Positions 56,253-64,000 of a stretch of 64,000 bases of DNA are shown one piece after another; positions within the stretch are counted from its first letter, which is position 1, and the number at the start of each line of letters is the position of its first letter. Under the pieces are notes generated by a model. The model worked only from the letters and a program-made list of their open reading frames with translations. It ran no database searches and was not told the origin of the DNA. This DNA is from Rhodothermales bacterium (lineage in GTDB: Bacteria > Bacteroidota > Rhodothermia > Rhodothermales > JABDKH01). The translations under genes and the position numbers were made by a program. The stretch is from NCBI GenBank assembly GCA_013002165.1, contig JABDKO010000220.1:1-64000 (forward strand), written 5' to 3'.

Positions 56253-58707
56253 TTATGGTTCGTGGCGTAAGTCGTGTCGGTATTCGATTCCAGAGCCCCT
56301 GACTGTCCGGTACCCAGTAATATGAAATCGTATTTACCTGATCGAAAACATTGAGCAGTTCACCGGTGAGTTCAAGAACAACGGGGAGGCCCGAGAAACC
56401 ATTCTGGAACACAGTCACGTCACGCGAGGCACCGATATCGAATCTGAAATATACGGGATAACGAGCCGAAAGCCGGTCGCCCGGTATTTGTGTTAGCAGA
56501 CTTCCAACCTGCTCGCCGGGGACAGGTGGTGTGTACGGAAGACCACTACCGAAGAGCGTCCTCATGTGGATTTTCCAATTCGGGTCGTTTGGGATGTAGT
56601 CCTGTATGAAGATCGAAACGGTATGCCTCTGATCCGTCGGTCGCGGATTTGAGCCCGTAGTGAACTCGTCCTGGAACCCCGGAAGGAAAGACTCGGTGGC
56701 ATGCAGGTATCCATAATTTATCCAGCTCTCAAGGCCGGGTACAAGCTCACCGCGGACCTGCACGTCAAGACCGTACATCGTTCCCTTCGCATCATTCACT
56801 CCTGAATATTCCACCCGAACATTGTCGATGTCGTACGAGATCAGATTGCTAACCCTTTTCAGATAGGCTTCCGTTCGCAACGTGAGCCGCTTCTCTGTAA
56901 AGAAGTGTTCAAGTCCCGCAACAAACTGAAGTGACCTTTGCGATTTCAGGTCCCGATTCAGGCTGCCGAGAATAGTTTCACCAGGATCGGGCTTGCCCCG
57001 TAGCTCTCTGTAAACCGGCGTCTGGTGATACACTCCGGCGCTGCCGAAAAACGACGTGACCGAAGACTGCTGGAACCGCATCGACAGACGAGGTGATACG
57101 GTAAATTCATTACTGAACGAATAGTAGTCACCGCGAAGGCCTCCAGAAATCAGGAGCCGCCCGGGACTTGATGCAAGGGCATCAAAGTCGTTGTGCAGAT
57201 AAAAACCAAATTGCTCCTCGGAAAAGGATGCGCTGTCAATGAGGCTGTCGGCCACAATTCGAATAGTACCGCCTTCGGTCGACGGTCCTGTCACGACCGA
57301 CTTTTCATTAATCCTGTCAGTGAACTCGAGCCTGCGGGCATACCATCCCACCTCCGGTATCGTTCGACCGAGATTCAAGCGGTATGCTCCATTGGCCGTT
57401 GTTGATCGAACATCGATTCGATTATCTGCGGTTTCCTCCTGAGACGACGTGCCTGCCTCAAGCAGCCCTTCTCCGGTATCCGGATCGCCACTGCCCGGAT
57501 TAACCTGAAACAGAACAGCGGTTCCGCTAATTTCAAACCGCTCTTCCTCACTGGTGTCGAATATCGAGACATCATGTGTGACGGTAATCCTGTCGTCGAT
57601 GGTGTTTACCAATCGGGCGCCTGCAAATGACGTTTGATAACCGTCTATTTCGAAATTGTCCGGGTCAAACGTAGTCCAGAGTGATTTCAGGTTGGAAGGT
57701 GCGATGCGTGGATCCTGACTGACGGTACCAAAGAACGTCTTTCTGGTGTTGGGGTCGAGGGTGAACTCGTGCTCCGCGTACATACCCAGTAGTTCAAGCT
57801 GCGTCGATCGAGTTATCGATACATTGATACCAAGCTGAACATCTGTGAAGTTCGGATCATACGTTCCTTTTAATTCCTGCGTCGCAAAGAAACGTCGCGC
57901 CCGTGCGCGCCGGGCTCCACCAACCACGCTTACTCGTCCATTCGGGGACGCCGTCTTGATTGCCACGCCTGCATCAAGGAGGGATGAGTAAGCCTTGCCT
58001 GAAATGGTTCCCGGCTGAGGATCGGTGTACTGTACGTCCAGTGCAGAAGATAACTTTCCTCCGTAGCGAACAGGAAACCCGCCCGTGTAAAACGTAAGCG
58101 ACTCCGTCAGATCCGGATTAAGCAGACTGAGTCCTTCTTGCTCGCCCTGGCGAGGACGGAAAGGGAGGTAGACCTCGAAGCCGTTTACAAAGAGGAGATT
58201 TTCGTTAAAGCCGCCACCGCGGACGGAGTATTGATTCGACAATTCATTGTTTGTCGCAACACCCGGTATGACTTTGAGCGACCGAAGGACGTCCTTCATC
58301 GGGGCAGGAATCGATTCAATTGTCTCGGCATCTAGCTGAAATACACCTGCGGCAATAGCCTGCCTGGAACCCTCAATGGTGATTTCATCCAGACCTACAG
58401 TCGCCGGGCTAAGCACAACAAGCTGTTCAGTAGCCTCGTCTCTAAAAACGATGGCAGAGTCCGCTACAGATTCGTAGCCGACTGCACTGAAACGGATTAA
58501 GTACCGGCCGGCGGGAATGCGCATCAGGAACGAACCATCATCTCGCGAGGCGGTCCCGTAATTTGTCCCGGCTACAACTACCGTGACTCCTGGAATAGTT
58601 TCAAGGGTTGCCTGGTCGCGAATCTCTCCGCGAATTTCGCCCCAGCTCTGCGCACTGGCGACTGAAGGCAAAAGGAAAACAACGAGGAGTAACGGGATAA
58701 ACCGCAT
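56227..58707 (-). CDS. TonB-dependent receptor with N-terminal carboxypeptidase-like domain
   Basis: About 826 residues from the ATG at 58707, which begins a signal peptide (IPLLLVVFLLPSVASAQ); 52 further in-frame codons upstream are not signal-like. A carboxypeptidase regulatory-like domain (IRGEIRDQATLETIPGVTVV) comes first, then the plug (LRSLKVIPGVATNNEL, YSVRGGGFNENL), then a beta-barrel ending RTINVRASVRF. It would import a large substrate across the outer membrane with TonB energy. No SusD partner is present, so the substrate is open. Confidence 0.9.
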   Translation of the reverse strand: MRFIPLLLVVFLLPSVASAQSWGEIRGEIRDQATLETIPGVTVVVAGTNYGTASRDDGSFLMRIPAGRYLIRFSAVGYESVADSAIVFRDEATEQLVVLSPATVGLDEITIEGSRQAIAAGVFQLDAETIESIPAPMKDVLRSLKVIPGVATNNELSNQYSVRGGGFNENLLFVNGFEVYLPFRPRQGEQEGLSLLNPDLTESLTFYTGGFPVRYGGKLSSALDVQYTDPQPGTISGKAYSSLLDAGVAIKTASPNGRVSVVGGARRARARRFFATQELKGTYDPNFTDVQLGINVSITRSTQLELLGMYAEHEFTLDPNTRKTFFGTVSQDPRIAPSNLKSLWTTFDPDNFEIDGYQTSFAGARLVNTIDDRITVTHDVSIFDTSEEERFEISGTAVLFQVNPGSGDPDTGEGLLEAGTSSQEETADNRIDVRSTTANGAYRLNLGRTIPEVGWYARRLEFTDRINEKSVVTGPSTEGGTIRIVADSLIDSASFSEEQFGFYLHNDFDALASSPGRLLISGGLRGDYYSFSNEFTVSPRLSMRFQQSSVTSFFGSAGVYHQTPVYRELRGKPDPGETILGSLNRDLKSQRSLQFVAGLEHFFTEKRLTLRTEAYLKRVSNLISYDIDNVRVEYSGVNDAKGTMYGLDVQVRGELVPGLESWINYGYLHATESFLPGFQDEFTTGSNPRPTDQRHTVSIFIQDYIPNDPNWKIHMRTLFGSGLPYTPPVPGEQVGSLLTQIPGDRLSARYPVYFRFDIGASRDVTVFQNGFSGLPVVLELTGELLNVFDQVNTISYYWVPDSQGLWNRIPTRLTPRTINVRASVRF

Positions 58708-58828
58708 CGAATGAGTTAGTCGGTAACTAAAGAATGATTCGGTAGCGATTTTTATCGATATGGCAATCGTTAGCGATTGATTGGATGGCGGACTGTTACT
58801 CTGACTTTTGTAGCTCGTTCCGGCAGCC

Positions 58829-59506
58829 TCAGGTAAATAATGGTGACAATGCCAGCAACTCAAGCGGTGGTAGAACGAGACCGAAGGCTGTGCCCCATGC
58901 CAGCTCTACTTCTGTATGCGCTTTCAATCGGGTTCGTGCCCACCACAGAACAGGTATGAAAAGGGCGCATGCGATCGCAATGGAAAGCAGCATGGTACCC
59001 TTACCAGTCAATATCGGCATTGCGCCATATCGCATAAAGAACAGAATAGCGGCTGTTCCTGCAATGGATGCCATATGCAGCGATATTTTGAATCGCAGAT
59101 TGATAAGCAGCAGCCCGATATTGTTGATCAGGTATACGATCATCAGGCATACCATGAGAGGCTTTAGTGCTGACTCCCATCTCAAAAAAAACAGTAACGC
59201 CGCAATGTTGGCAATGACAGATACAGTAAAGGGAATCGTGCGGGACGTACGATCTCGAAGTTCAATGGTAACGTTTTTTCGCGATTGGACGACCAGCAGC
59301 ATCACACCAAACGGAATCAGTGCAAAGCACACGGTAACAACGATGACTGCCGTGATGGTCGATGACAATGGATTCCCCATTGCTGACAGTGTCACAAACG
59401 TAGTAATTGGTGGAAGGATGAGCGGGTTCACCACAAGCGTTAACAGATAAGCAAGCCGTTCACTAACGGGGCCACTTGAAAGATCTGGTGCTGCTGAATC
59501 CGTCAC
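58829..59506 (-). CDS. PAP2-like multi-span membrane protein
   Basis: 225 residues from the GTG at 59506, just after the proS stop; the frame extends into proS but that part looks like a shadow. Six membrane helices are predicted. ISLHMASIAG and ARTRLKAHTEVELAWG resemble the two histidine-bearing motifs of PAP2-type lipid phosphatases, though the first KXXXXXXRP motif is not clear. Enzymatic activity is uncertain. Confidence 0.6.
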   Translation of the reverse strand: MTDSAAPDLSSGPVSERLAYLLTLVVNPLILPPITTFVTLSAMGNPLSSTITAVIVVTVCFALIPFGVMLLVVQSRKNVTIELRDRTSRTIPFTVSVIANIAALLFFLRWESALKPLMVCLMIVYLINNIGLLLINLRFKISLHMASIAGTAAILFFMRYGAMPILTGKGTMLLSIAIACALFIPVLWWARTRLKAHTEVELAWGTAFGLVLPPLELLALSPLFT

Positions 59507-59510
59507 AGTC

Positions 59511-60986
59511 CTAGTACGCCTTCGCGTAGATAACCTTTTGTGCCGACGGTTTTCCTGAAAAAGGATCGACCCCTTCTTCCATCGGCTCGCCGATCGGAAC
59601 ACAACGGATTGTCGCTCCCGTTTGCTCTTTTACAAGGGCCTCGGTTTCATCTGTTCCGTCCCAGTGAGCCCGAATGAAGCCACCTCTGGATTCCAGGATG
59701 TCGACAAATTCAGCTTGATCGTTCGCATCACTTGTCATCGACGTCCTGAAAGACACCGCAGATTCGAACATCCGCGTCTGCATCGTTTCGAGTTCACCTA
59801 CGATTAGTTCAGTAATACCATCCAGGGAGACAACCGATTTGTCCCGAGTATCCCGTCTGGCAAGTTCCACCGAGTTATTTGCGAGATCCCTTGGACCAAT
59901 TGCAATTCGAAGCGGCACTCCCTGCAACTCATACTCGTTGAATTTCCAGCCGGGCCGATATTGCTCGCGATCATCAAGTTTTACCCGCACACCGGCAGAG
60001 CCAAGACTCTCCTTGATTTCAGTAGATCTGGTAAGAACATTCTGGCGGTCTTCTTCCGACCGGTAAATAGGTACAATCACAACCTGGGTTGGAGCCAGAC
60101 GCGGAGGGACTACAAGTCCCTGATCGTCGGAGTGTGCCATTACGAGGGCACCAACGAGTCGGGTCGAGACGCCCCAGGAGGTCGCCCAGACATATTCGAG
60201 TTCATTGTTCTTGTTCTGGAACTGACAATCAAATGCTTTTGCGAAGTTTTGTCCCAGGAAATGACTGGTCCCGGCTTGCAAAGCTTTGCCATCCTGCATA
60301 AGCGCTTCGATGCAATATGTATCAACGGCACCGGCAAACCTTTCGGACGGCGTTTTGACTCCTTTGATTACAGGCAGCGCCATGTACTCCTCAGCAAAAG
60401 TTGCGTAGACATCAAGCATTTGCTTCGTTTCTGCAACTGCTTCTTCCCTCGTTGCATGTGCAGTGTGTCCTTCCTGCCAGAGGAATTCGGATGTACGCAA
60501 GAAAAGTCGTGTCCTCATCTCCCAGCGAACAACATTCCCCCATTGATTCAGCAGGATGGGTAGGTCGCGCCACGACTGTATCCAGTTCGAGAAAGAATCC
60601 CATATGATTGTCTCGCTTGTCGGTCTGATGACAAGGTTTTCTTCGAGCCTGGAATCCGGAGCGGGTTCGACACCATTGCCCGCCTCATTGACCTGAAGGC
60701 GCGAGTGCGTAACGATCGCACACTCTTTGGCAAACCCCTCGACGTGTGCTGCTTCCCTCGCAAGAAATGACTCGGGAATCAGGAGTGGGAAATATGCATT
60801 TTCATGACCAGTCTCTTTGAACATGCGGTCCAACTCAGACTGCATATTCTCCCAGATGGCATAACCGTTTGGCCGGATGATCATGCTGCCGCGAACTGGC
60901 GAGTAATCAGCCAGCTTCGCCTTTCGCACAATGTCGATGTACCACTTGGAGAAATCCTCCGATCGCGCTGTGATGGCTTCAGCCAT
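59511..60986 (-). CDS. proS: Prolyl-tRNA synthetase (type 3, archaeal/eukaryotic-like)
   Basis: 491 residues. [35 protein letters not shown] and [13 protein letters not shown] are typical of the short ProS form without the INS editing domain. The class II motif region [11 protein letters not shown] and the C-terminal zinc-like/tail domain ending VIYAKAY follow. This form is common in Bacteroidota. It charges tRNA-Pro. Confidence 0.96.
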   Translation of the reverse strand: MAEAITARSEDFSKWYIDIVRKAKLADYSPVRGSMIIRPNGYAIWENMQSELDRMFKETGHENAYFPLLIPESFLAREAAHVEGFAKECAIVTHSRLQVNEAGNGVEPAPDSRLEENLVIRPTSETIIWDSFSNWIQSWRDLPILLNQWGNVVRWEMRTRLFLRTSEFLWQEGHTAHATREEAVAETKQMLDVYATFAEEYMALPVIKGVKTPSERFAGAVDTYCIEALMQDGKALQAGTSHFLGQNFAKAFDCQFQNKNNELEYVWATSWGVSTRLVGALVMAHSDDQGLVVPPRLAPTQVVIVPIYRSEEDRQNVLTRSTEIKESLGSAGVRVKLDDREQYRPGWKFNEYELQGVPLRIAIGPRDLANNSVELARRDTRDKSVVSLDGITELIVGELETMQTRMFESAVSFRTSMTSDANDQAEFVDILESRGGFIRAHWDGTDETEALVKEQTGATIRCVPIGEPMEEGVDPFSGKPSAQKVIYAKAY

Positions 60987-61061
60987 TGTATACTTTTTGG
61001 GTCAGGTTGGACGGGCTGAAATCAGAAAACGGCTTTCAAGGGTCACGAAACGACGCTTTCA

Positions 61062-61208
61062 ATGTCGGCCCGATATTTGTATATAGATAGAGCAGTCGGC
61101 GGGATGAAGCTATATGGTGCCACTCGCCACTGGATAGCTCGAAAATATACCGAGCGACAGGGCATTCAACGTGGAATGTCTGACGAATTACTGAAGCGGT
61201 ACTCTTAA
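61062..61208 (+). CDS. Possible small basic protein
   Basis: 48 residues in the 238-base gap between proS and the Tyr-rich lipoprotein. The composition is basic and Arg/Tyr-rich (YGATRHWIARKYTERQ). There is no clear ribosome binding site, and chance is a real possibility. The rest of the gap holds only promoter-like AT-rich sequence. Confidence 0.2.
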   Translation: MSARYLYIDRAVGGMKLYGATRHWIARKYTERQGIQRGMSDELLKRYS

Positions 61209-61224
61209 CTCACGGTTGGCAGCA

Positions 61225-62574
61225 ATGAATTCCAACAGCTACAACTCCCGAAACAGCAAACTCGTACCGATCCTGATACCCGTGGTCTTGCTGGTTTTTT
61301 CAGGATGCTATACTCAACTCGCCGTCGTTGACGACAGGCCGATACCCACACGAGTAGAAATAGTCGAGACGGAAGACGGCACTATTGTAGAGCGCGAGTA
61401 CTACGAGGACGACTATTACGAAGATGACTACTACTACCAGGAAACACTCCCGTATAGTTACCGCAGATATTTCGGTCTTTACTACGACGATCCGTTCTAT
61501 TTCTCATATGCCGATCCGTACTACGGGCGATATCATTTCTATGACCCCTACTTCTACGATCCATTTCACTACGACCCGTATTACTACGGTTCGAGCCTCT
61601 ATTTCGGATTTACATTTGGCAGACCGTACTGGTATCGACCGTACAACTACGGCTACGGCTACGGGTATGGCTACAACAACCGCTACTACACGCACGGGTA
61701 CGGCGGATATGGTGGATACGGATACGGCTATTCGCCATACTACTATGACTACCATCCCGACCGTCGAATCGCGCGACGCGGCACATACGAGCCCCGCGGA
61801 TCATCGATTGGTCGTGGCGGAATAACCCGCGGCGCAACAGTTCGGGGTTCCGGACGAGGGGGCAGCTCGGCTACTGCCGGGTCAGGAGATGTTGTATACC
61901 CTTCTTCGCGAACAGTCGTGCGCGGCGGAAGCTCATCAGCGGGATCCGGCACATCGACAAGAACAGGGCGCTCTACTACAGGTTCAGCCGAGGGCGTTAC
62001 TCGCTCGGGCGGGTCTAATACTGAAGGAACACTCGGCAGGTCAACGTACCGCGGAAGAACTGACAGGACGCGGAGTACTGACGGATATACGCGTGGGTCG
62101 TCTTCAGATGCCACGCGCTCATCGACTACGCGCGGATCGTCAACGCGAGGTACCACGACACGAAGTTCGTCAGGCTCGACAGGATCCTCAAGTGGATCGT
62201 CGACCCGATCATCCAGCGGATCGTCGCGATCATCGTCTGGTACGACTACACGAAGCTCGTCAGGGTCGAGCACCAGGTCTTCGAGTGGAACACGAACGCG
62301 TTCATCAAGCGGATCCTCAACACGCGGTACGACGACACGAAGCTCGTCAGGTTCGAGTACAAGGTCATCCAGCGGAACGAGGACGCGCTCTTCGAGCGGC
62401 TCATCGCGCACGTCGTCAGGTGCATCAACACGATCAAGTAGCGGCAGCAGGAGTTCGTCGCGCGCAACGACATCTTCGTCCCGCAGGTCGGGTTCGTCCG
62501 CGAGTAGTTCAAGATCGTCTCGAAGCTCCGGCAAGTCGAGCTCCCGAAGTTCGCGCAAGAATAATCAAGATTAA
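61225..62574 (+). CDS. Low-complexity Tyr-rich and Ser/Arg/Thr-rich lipoprotein
   Basis: 449 residues from the ATG at 61225. A lipoprotein signal (VVLLVFSGC, Cys about residue 27) is followed by a short acidic region. Residues 50-185 are dense in Tyr, Asp and Gly (DPYFYDPFHYDPYYY, GYGYGYGYNN). From about residue 200 to the end there are repeats of Ser, Arg, Gly and Thr (TTRSSSGSSTRSSSG). The DNA of the second part repeats in blocks of about 45-60 bases. It may be a surface or matrix protein; no enzyme domain is seen. Confidence 0.8.
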   Translation: MNSNSYNSRNSKLVPILIPVVLLVFSGCYTQLAVVDDRPIPTRVEIVETEDGTIVEREYYEDDYYEDDYYYQETLPYSYRRYFGLYYDDPFYFSYADPYYGRYHFYDPYFYDPFHYDPYYYGSSLYFGFTFGRPYWYRPYNYGYGYGYGYNNRYYTHGYGGYGGYGYGYSPYYYDYHPDRRIARRGTYEPRGSSIGRGGITRGATVRGSGRGGSSATAGSGDVVYPSSRTVVRGGSSSAGSGTSTRTGRSTTGSAEGVTRSGGSNTEGTLGRSTYRGRTDRTRSTDGYTRGSSSDATRSSTTRGSSTRGTTTRSSSGSTGSSSGSSTRSSSGSSRSSSGTTTRSSSGSSTRSSSGTRTRSSSGSSTRGTTTRSSSGSSTRSSSGTRTRSSSGSSRTSSGASTRSSSGSRSSSRATTSSSRRSGSSASSSRSSRSSGKSSSRSSRKNNQD

Positions 62575-62607
62575 ATCCAGCGTTATAAGTTCATTTTTTA
62601 ATGTTTC

Positions 62608-62640
62608 AAGGCCCGTGTGGGCACCATGCGGGCCTTTCCT
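62608..62640 (+). terminator. Rho-independent terminator after the Tyr-rich lipoprotein
   Basis: AAGGCCCG and CGGGCCTT form a perfect 8-bp stem with a 13-base loop, followed by a short T/C tract, about 35 bases after the stop codon. Confidence 0.7.
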
Positions 62641-62674
62641 ATGTCCAATCATCACTGATTGATGCAAGATTGTC

Positions 62675-64000
62675 ATGAGAAGAGATACAAAAATATTCAA
62701 GAGATCGAACCGAATTGCAGGCGTGGCTATCATCGCTTCGCTGATACTCTTCGGTGCCGGGTCCAGGGCCACCTTGGCCCAGACAGCATTTGATGCCCTG
62801 CGCTTCTCCGAGCGGCAGCCTGGCTCCGGTGTTCGCTCCCTCGGTATGGGTGGTGTCGGTGCAGCAGGTATTGCCGACTACTCCGCTGTTTACACTAATC
62901 CCGCAGGGCTAGGCCTTTTTAAGAAGTCAACGCTGAGCGGCTCACTTGGAATCTACTCGATTACCGACGATGCGATCTATACAGTCGGATCGAATTCCAC
63001 CAGTCTGTCAAACGACCAATCTGACACGCGGCTTGGGCATATCGCGTATGTACACAAATATCCGACGGCCCGAGGAAGCCTCGTCATGGCGATCGGAATT
63101 AATCAGGTCCAATCGTTTAGTCGTGAACTCGTGTATAGTGGAGATAACGGCGACAACTCGGCTACAGATTTCTTCATGCCACTACCAGGCGAGTTTGAAA
63201 TCGACGCCGACAGTGGACAGGACGGAATTTTCGGAACCGACGATGATGTGTTCTTCCCATCGTTCTCCCGACCTTTATCATTTATTGCATTCGAGCTCTT
63301 TGCAATTGATTTCGATGCTGATCTATATGATTCAGGAGATCCGATTCCGTTCTTTCCGGCAGTAACCACCGGCACGGTACGGCAAACGGGTTCTGTGACC
63401 GAAAGTGGAGCCATGACAGAGTTCAATTTGGCCGGTGCATACGAAGCCGCGCAGGACGTCTTCCTGGGTGCCTCGGTGAATATCCCGTACGGCAAATGGG
63501 ACTTTGACAGGTTTCTCTCCGAGGAAGATTTGCAGAATGACAACGACGGCTCAGGCGGAACCATTGATTTTGAATTTCTCGAATGGGACCAGTTTGTAGA
63601 GTCTGAGCTGGTCGGAATAAACGCCCGTGTGGGAGCTGTAATAAGGCCCGACAACGGTGTGCGTGCCGGCCTTTCTATCGAGTCACCGACGTACTATTCA
63701 ATCACCGAAACTTTCGGTACGATTATGACGGTCGGTTTTGATGACGGATACGTAGATACATATGGCGACAGCGTTCAGGAAGATGTTGGTGCAGGTGAAT
63801 TCGAATATGAAATCCTGACTCCGTGGCGTTTCAGCGGCGGCGTCGGATTTACGACTGGTGACCTTACCGTCATGCTGGACGGAGAGTACGTCGACTGGTC
63901 AACTCTGGAACTCGACTCCGGAACGTTCTCGTTTACGGATGAGAACAGGTTCATTCGGCAAAATTTTGAAAGCGTCGTAAATGTGTCGGCTGGCCTGGAG
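62675..64000 (+). CDS. OmpP1/FadL/TodX-type outer membrane transport protein (3' truncated)
   Basis: The frame starts at ATG 62675 and is open to the last base of the window (442 residues seen). A signal peptide (ASLILFGAGSRATLAQ) is followed by RSLGMGGVGAAGIADYSAVY and TNPAGLGLF, the conserved N-terminal motif of FadL-like barrels (NPAGL). Beta-strand-rich sequence follows. These 14-stranded barrels bring hydrophobic compounds across the outer membrane. The end lies outside the window. Confidence 0.88.
   Translation, partial: MRRDTKIFKRSNRIAGVAIIASLILFGAGSRATLAQTAFDALRFSERQPGSGVRSLGMGGVGAAGIADYSAVYTNPAGLGLFKKSTLSGSLGIYSITDDAIYTVGSNSTSLSNDQSDTRLGHIAYVHKYPTARGSLVMAIGINQVQSFSRELVYSGDNGDNSATDFFMPLPGEFEIDADSGQDGIFGTDDDVFFPSFSRPLSFIAFELFAIDFDADLYDSGDPIPFFPAVTTGTVRQTGSVTESGAMTEFNLAGAYEAAQDVFLGASVNIPYGKWDFDRFLSEEDLQNDNDGSGGTIDFEFLEWDQFVESELVGINARVGAVIRPDNGVRAGLSIESPTYYSITETFGTIMTVGFDDGYVDTYGDSVQEDVGAGEFEYEILTPWRFSGGVGFTTGDLTVMLDGEYVDWSTLELDSGTFSFTDENRFIRQNFESVVNVSAGLE

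Noticed and set aside
61749-62558. Long minus-strand frame (269 residues, rich in Asp, Glu, Leu, Val and Pro)
   Set aside because: It is the mirror of the Ser/Arg/Thr-rich coding repeats of the lipoprotein; its composition follows from their codon bias and no start signal is present.
61889-62662. Plus-strand frame (257 residues, Arg/Gln/His/Ala-rich) in another phase of the same gene
   Set aside because: It is an out-of-frame reading of the repetitive lipoprotein gene and runs through its terminator.

Overview
The window looks like a chromosomal piece of a free-living, probably marine, bacterium of the Rhodothermota/Bacteroidota lineage. The signs are a C-terminal type IX secretion sorting domain, a clade II (Sec-type) nitrous oxide reductase cluster, S46 and M1 peptidases, LVIVD/PD40 beta-propeller proteins, a TonB receptor with an N-terminal carboxypeptidase-like domain, and a metal ABC transporter whose permeases carry DtxR-like tails. 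G+C looks moderate and even. I see no phage, insertion sequence, integrase, CRISPR array or plasmid gene. Lineage is inferred from gene content only.

Layout. 1-2.9 kb: the end of a probable anti-sigma protein and two exported HEAT-repeat proteins. 2.9-5.9 kb (minus strand): a NamZ/DUF1343 lipoprotein, ndk and a flavin monooxygenase. 6.0-13.4 kb: a denitrification island with an Rrf2 regulator, a cytochrome c, nosZ, a membrane-NosL fusion, nosD, nosF and nosY, closed by a second Rrf2 regulator. 13.4-19.3 kb: lipA, lysine 6-aminotransferase and a large secreted BNR/T9SS protein. 19.3-32.4 kb: gyrA and a run of exported enzymes and propeller proteins (S46 peptidase, amidohydrolase, choice-of-anchor B protein, Met-rich cytochrome, cyclase, M1 peptidase). 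A 99-bp intergenic repeat occurs twice here. 32.4-37.0 kb: a probable heterodimeric ABC exporter whose two genes flank ribonuclease Z.

37.0-39.9 kb: an arsenic operon (arsR, arsM, a peroxidase-like gene, arsS) that should make arsenosugar precursors. 39.9-41.9 kb: a thioredoxin-TPR protein and a TolB-like lipoprotein. 42.2-46.4 kb: a Mn/Fe/Zn-type ABC importer behind a DtxR-like operator. 46.4-54.2 kb (minus strand): the classical translation cluster thrS-infC-rpmI-rplT-pheS-pheT, then a coiled-coil gene, zapA and a structured non-coding segment that folds like 6S RNA. After that come tRNA-Val(GAC), a nitroreductase, a DUF5683-like protein, a TonB receptor, a PAP2-like membrane protein, proS, a Tyr/Ser/Arg-rich lipoprotein and a truncated OmpP1/FadL-type porin.

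Working together: the nos genes reduce N2O in the periplasm, with copper supplied through NosL, NosD, NosF and NosY and electrons probably through the cytochrome; the flanking Rrf2 proteins have the three cysteines of Fe-S sensors of NO or redox state. The points most worth checking are the putative 6S RNA after zapA, the non-AUG start of thrS, the 99-bp dispersed repeat, the ten-unit heptamer repeat after the metal importer, the shared motif upstream of the rrf2 and cytochrome genes, and the Met-rich tail of the 29-kb cytochrome.
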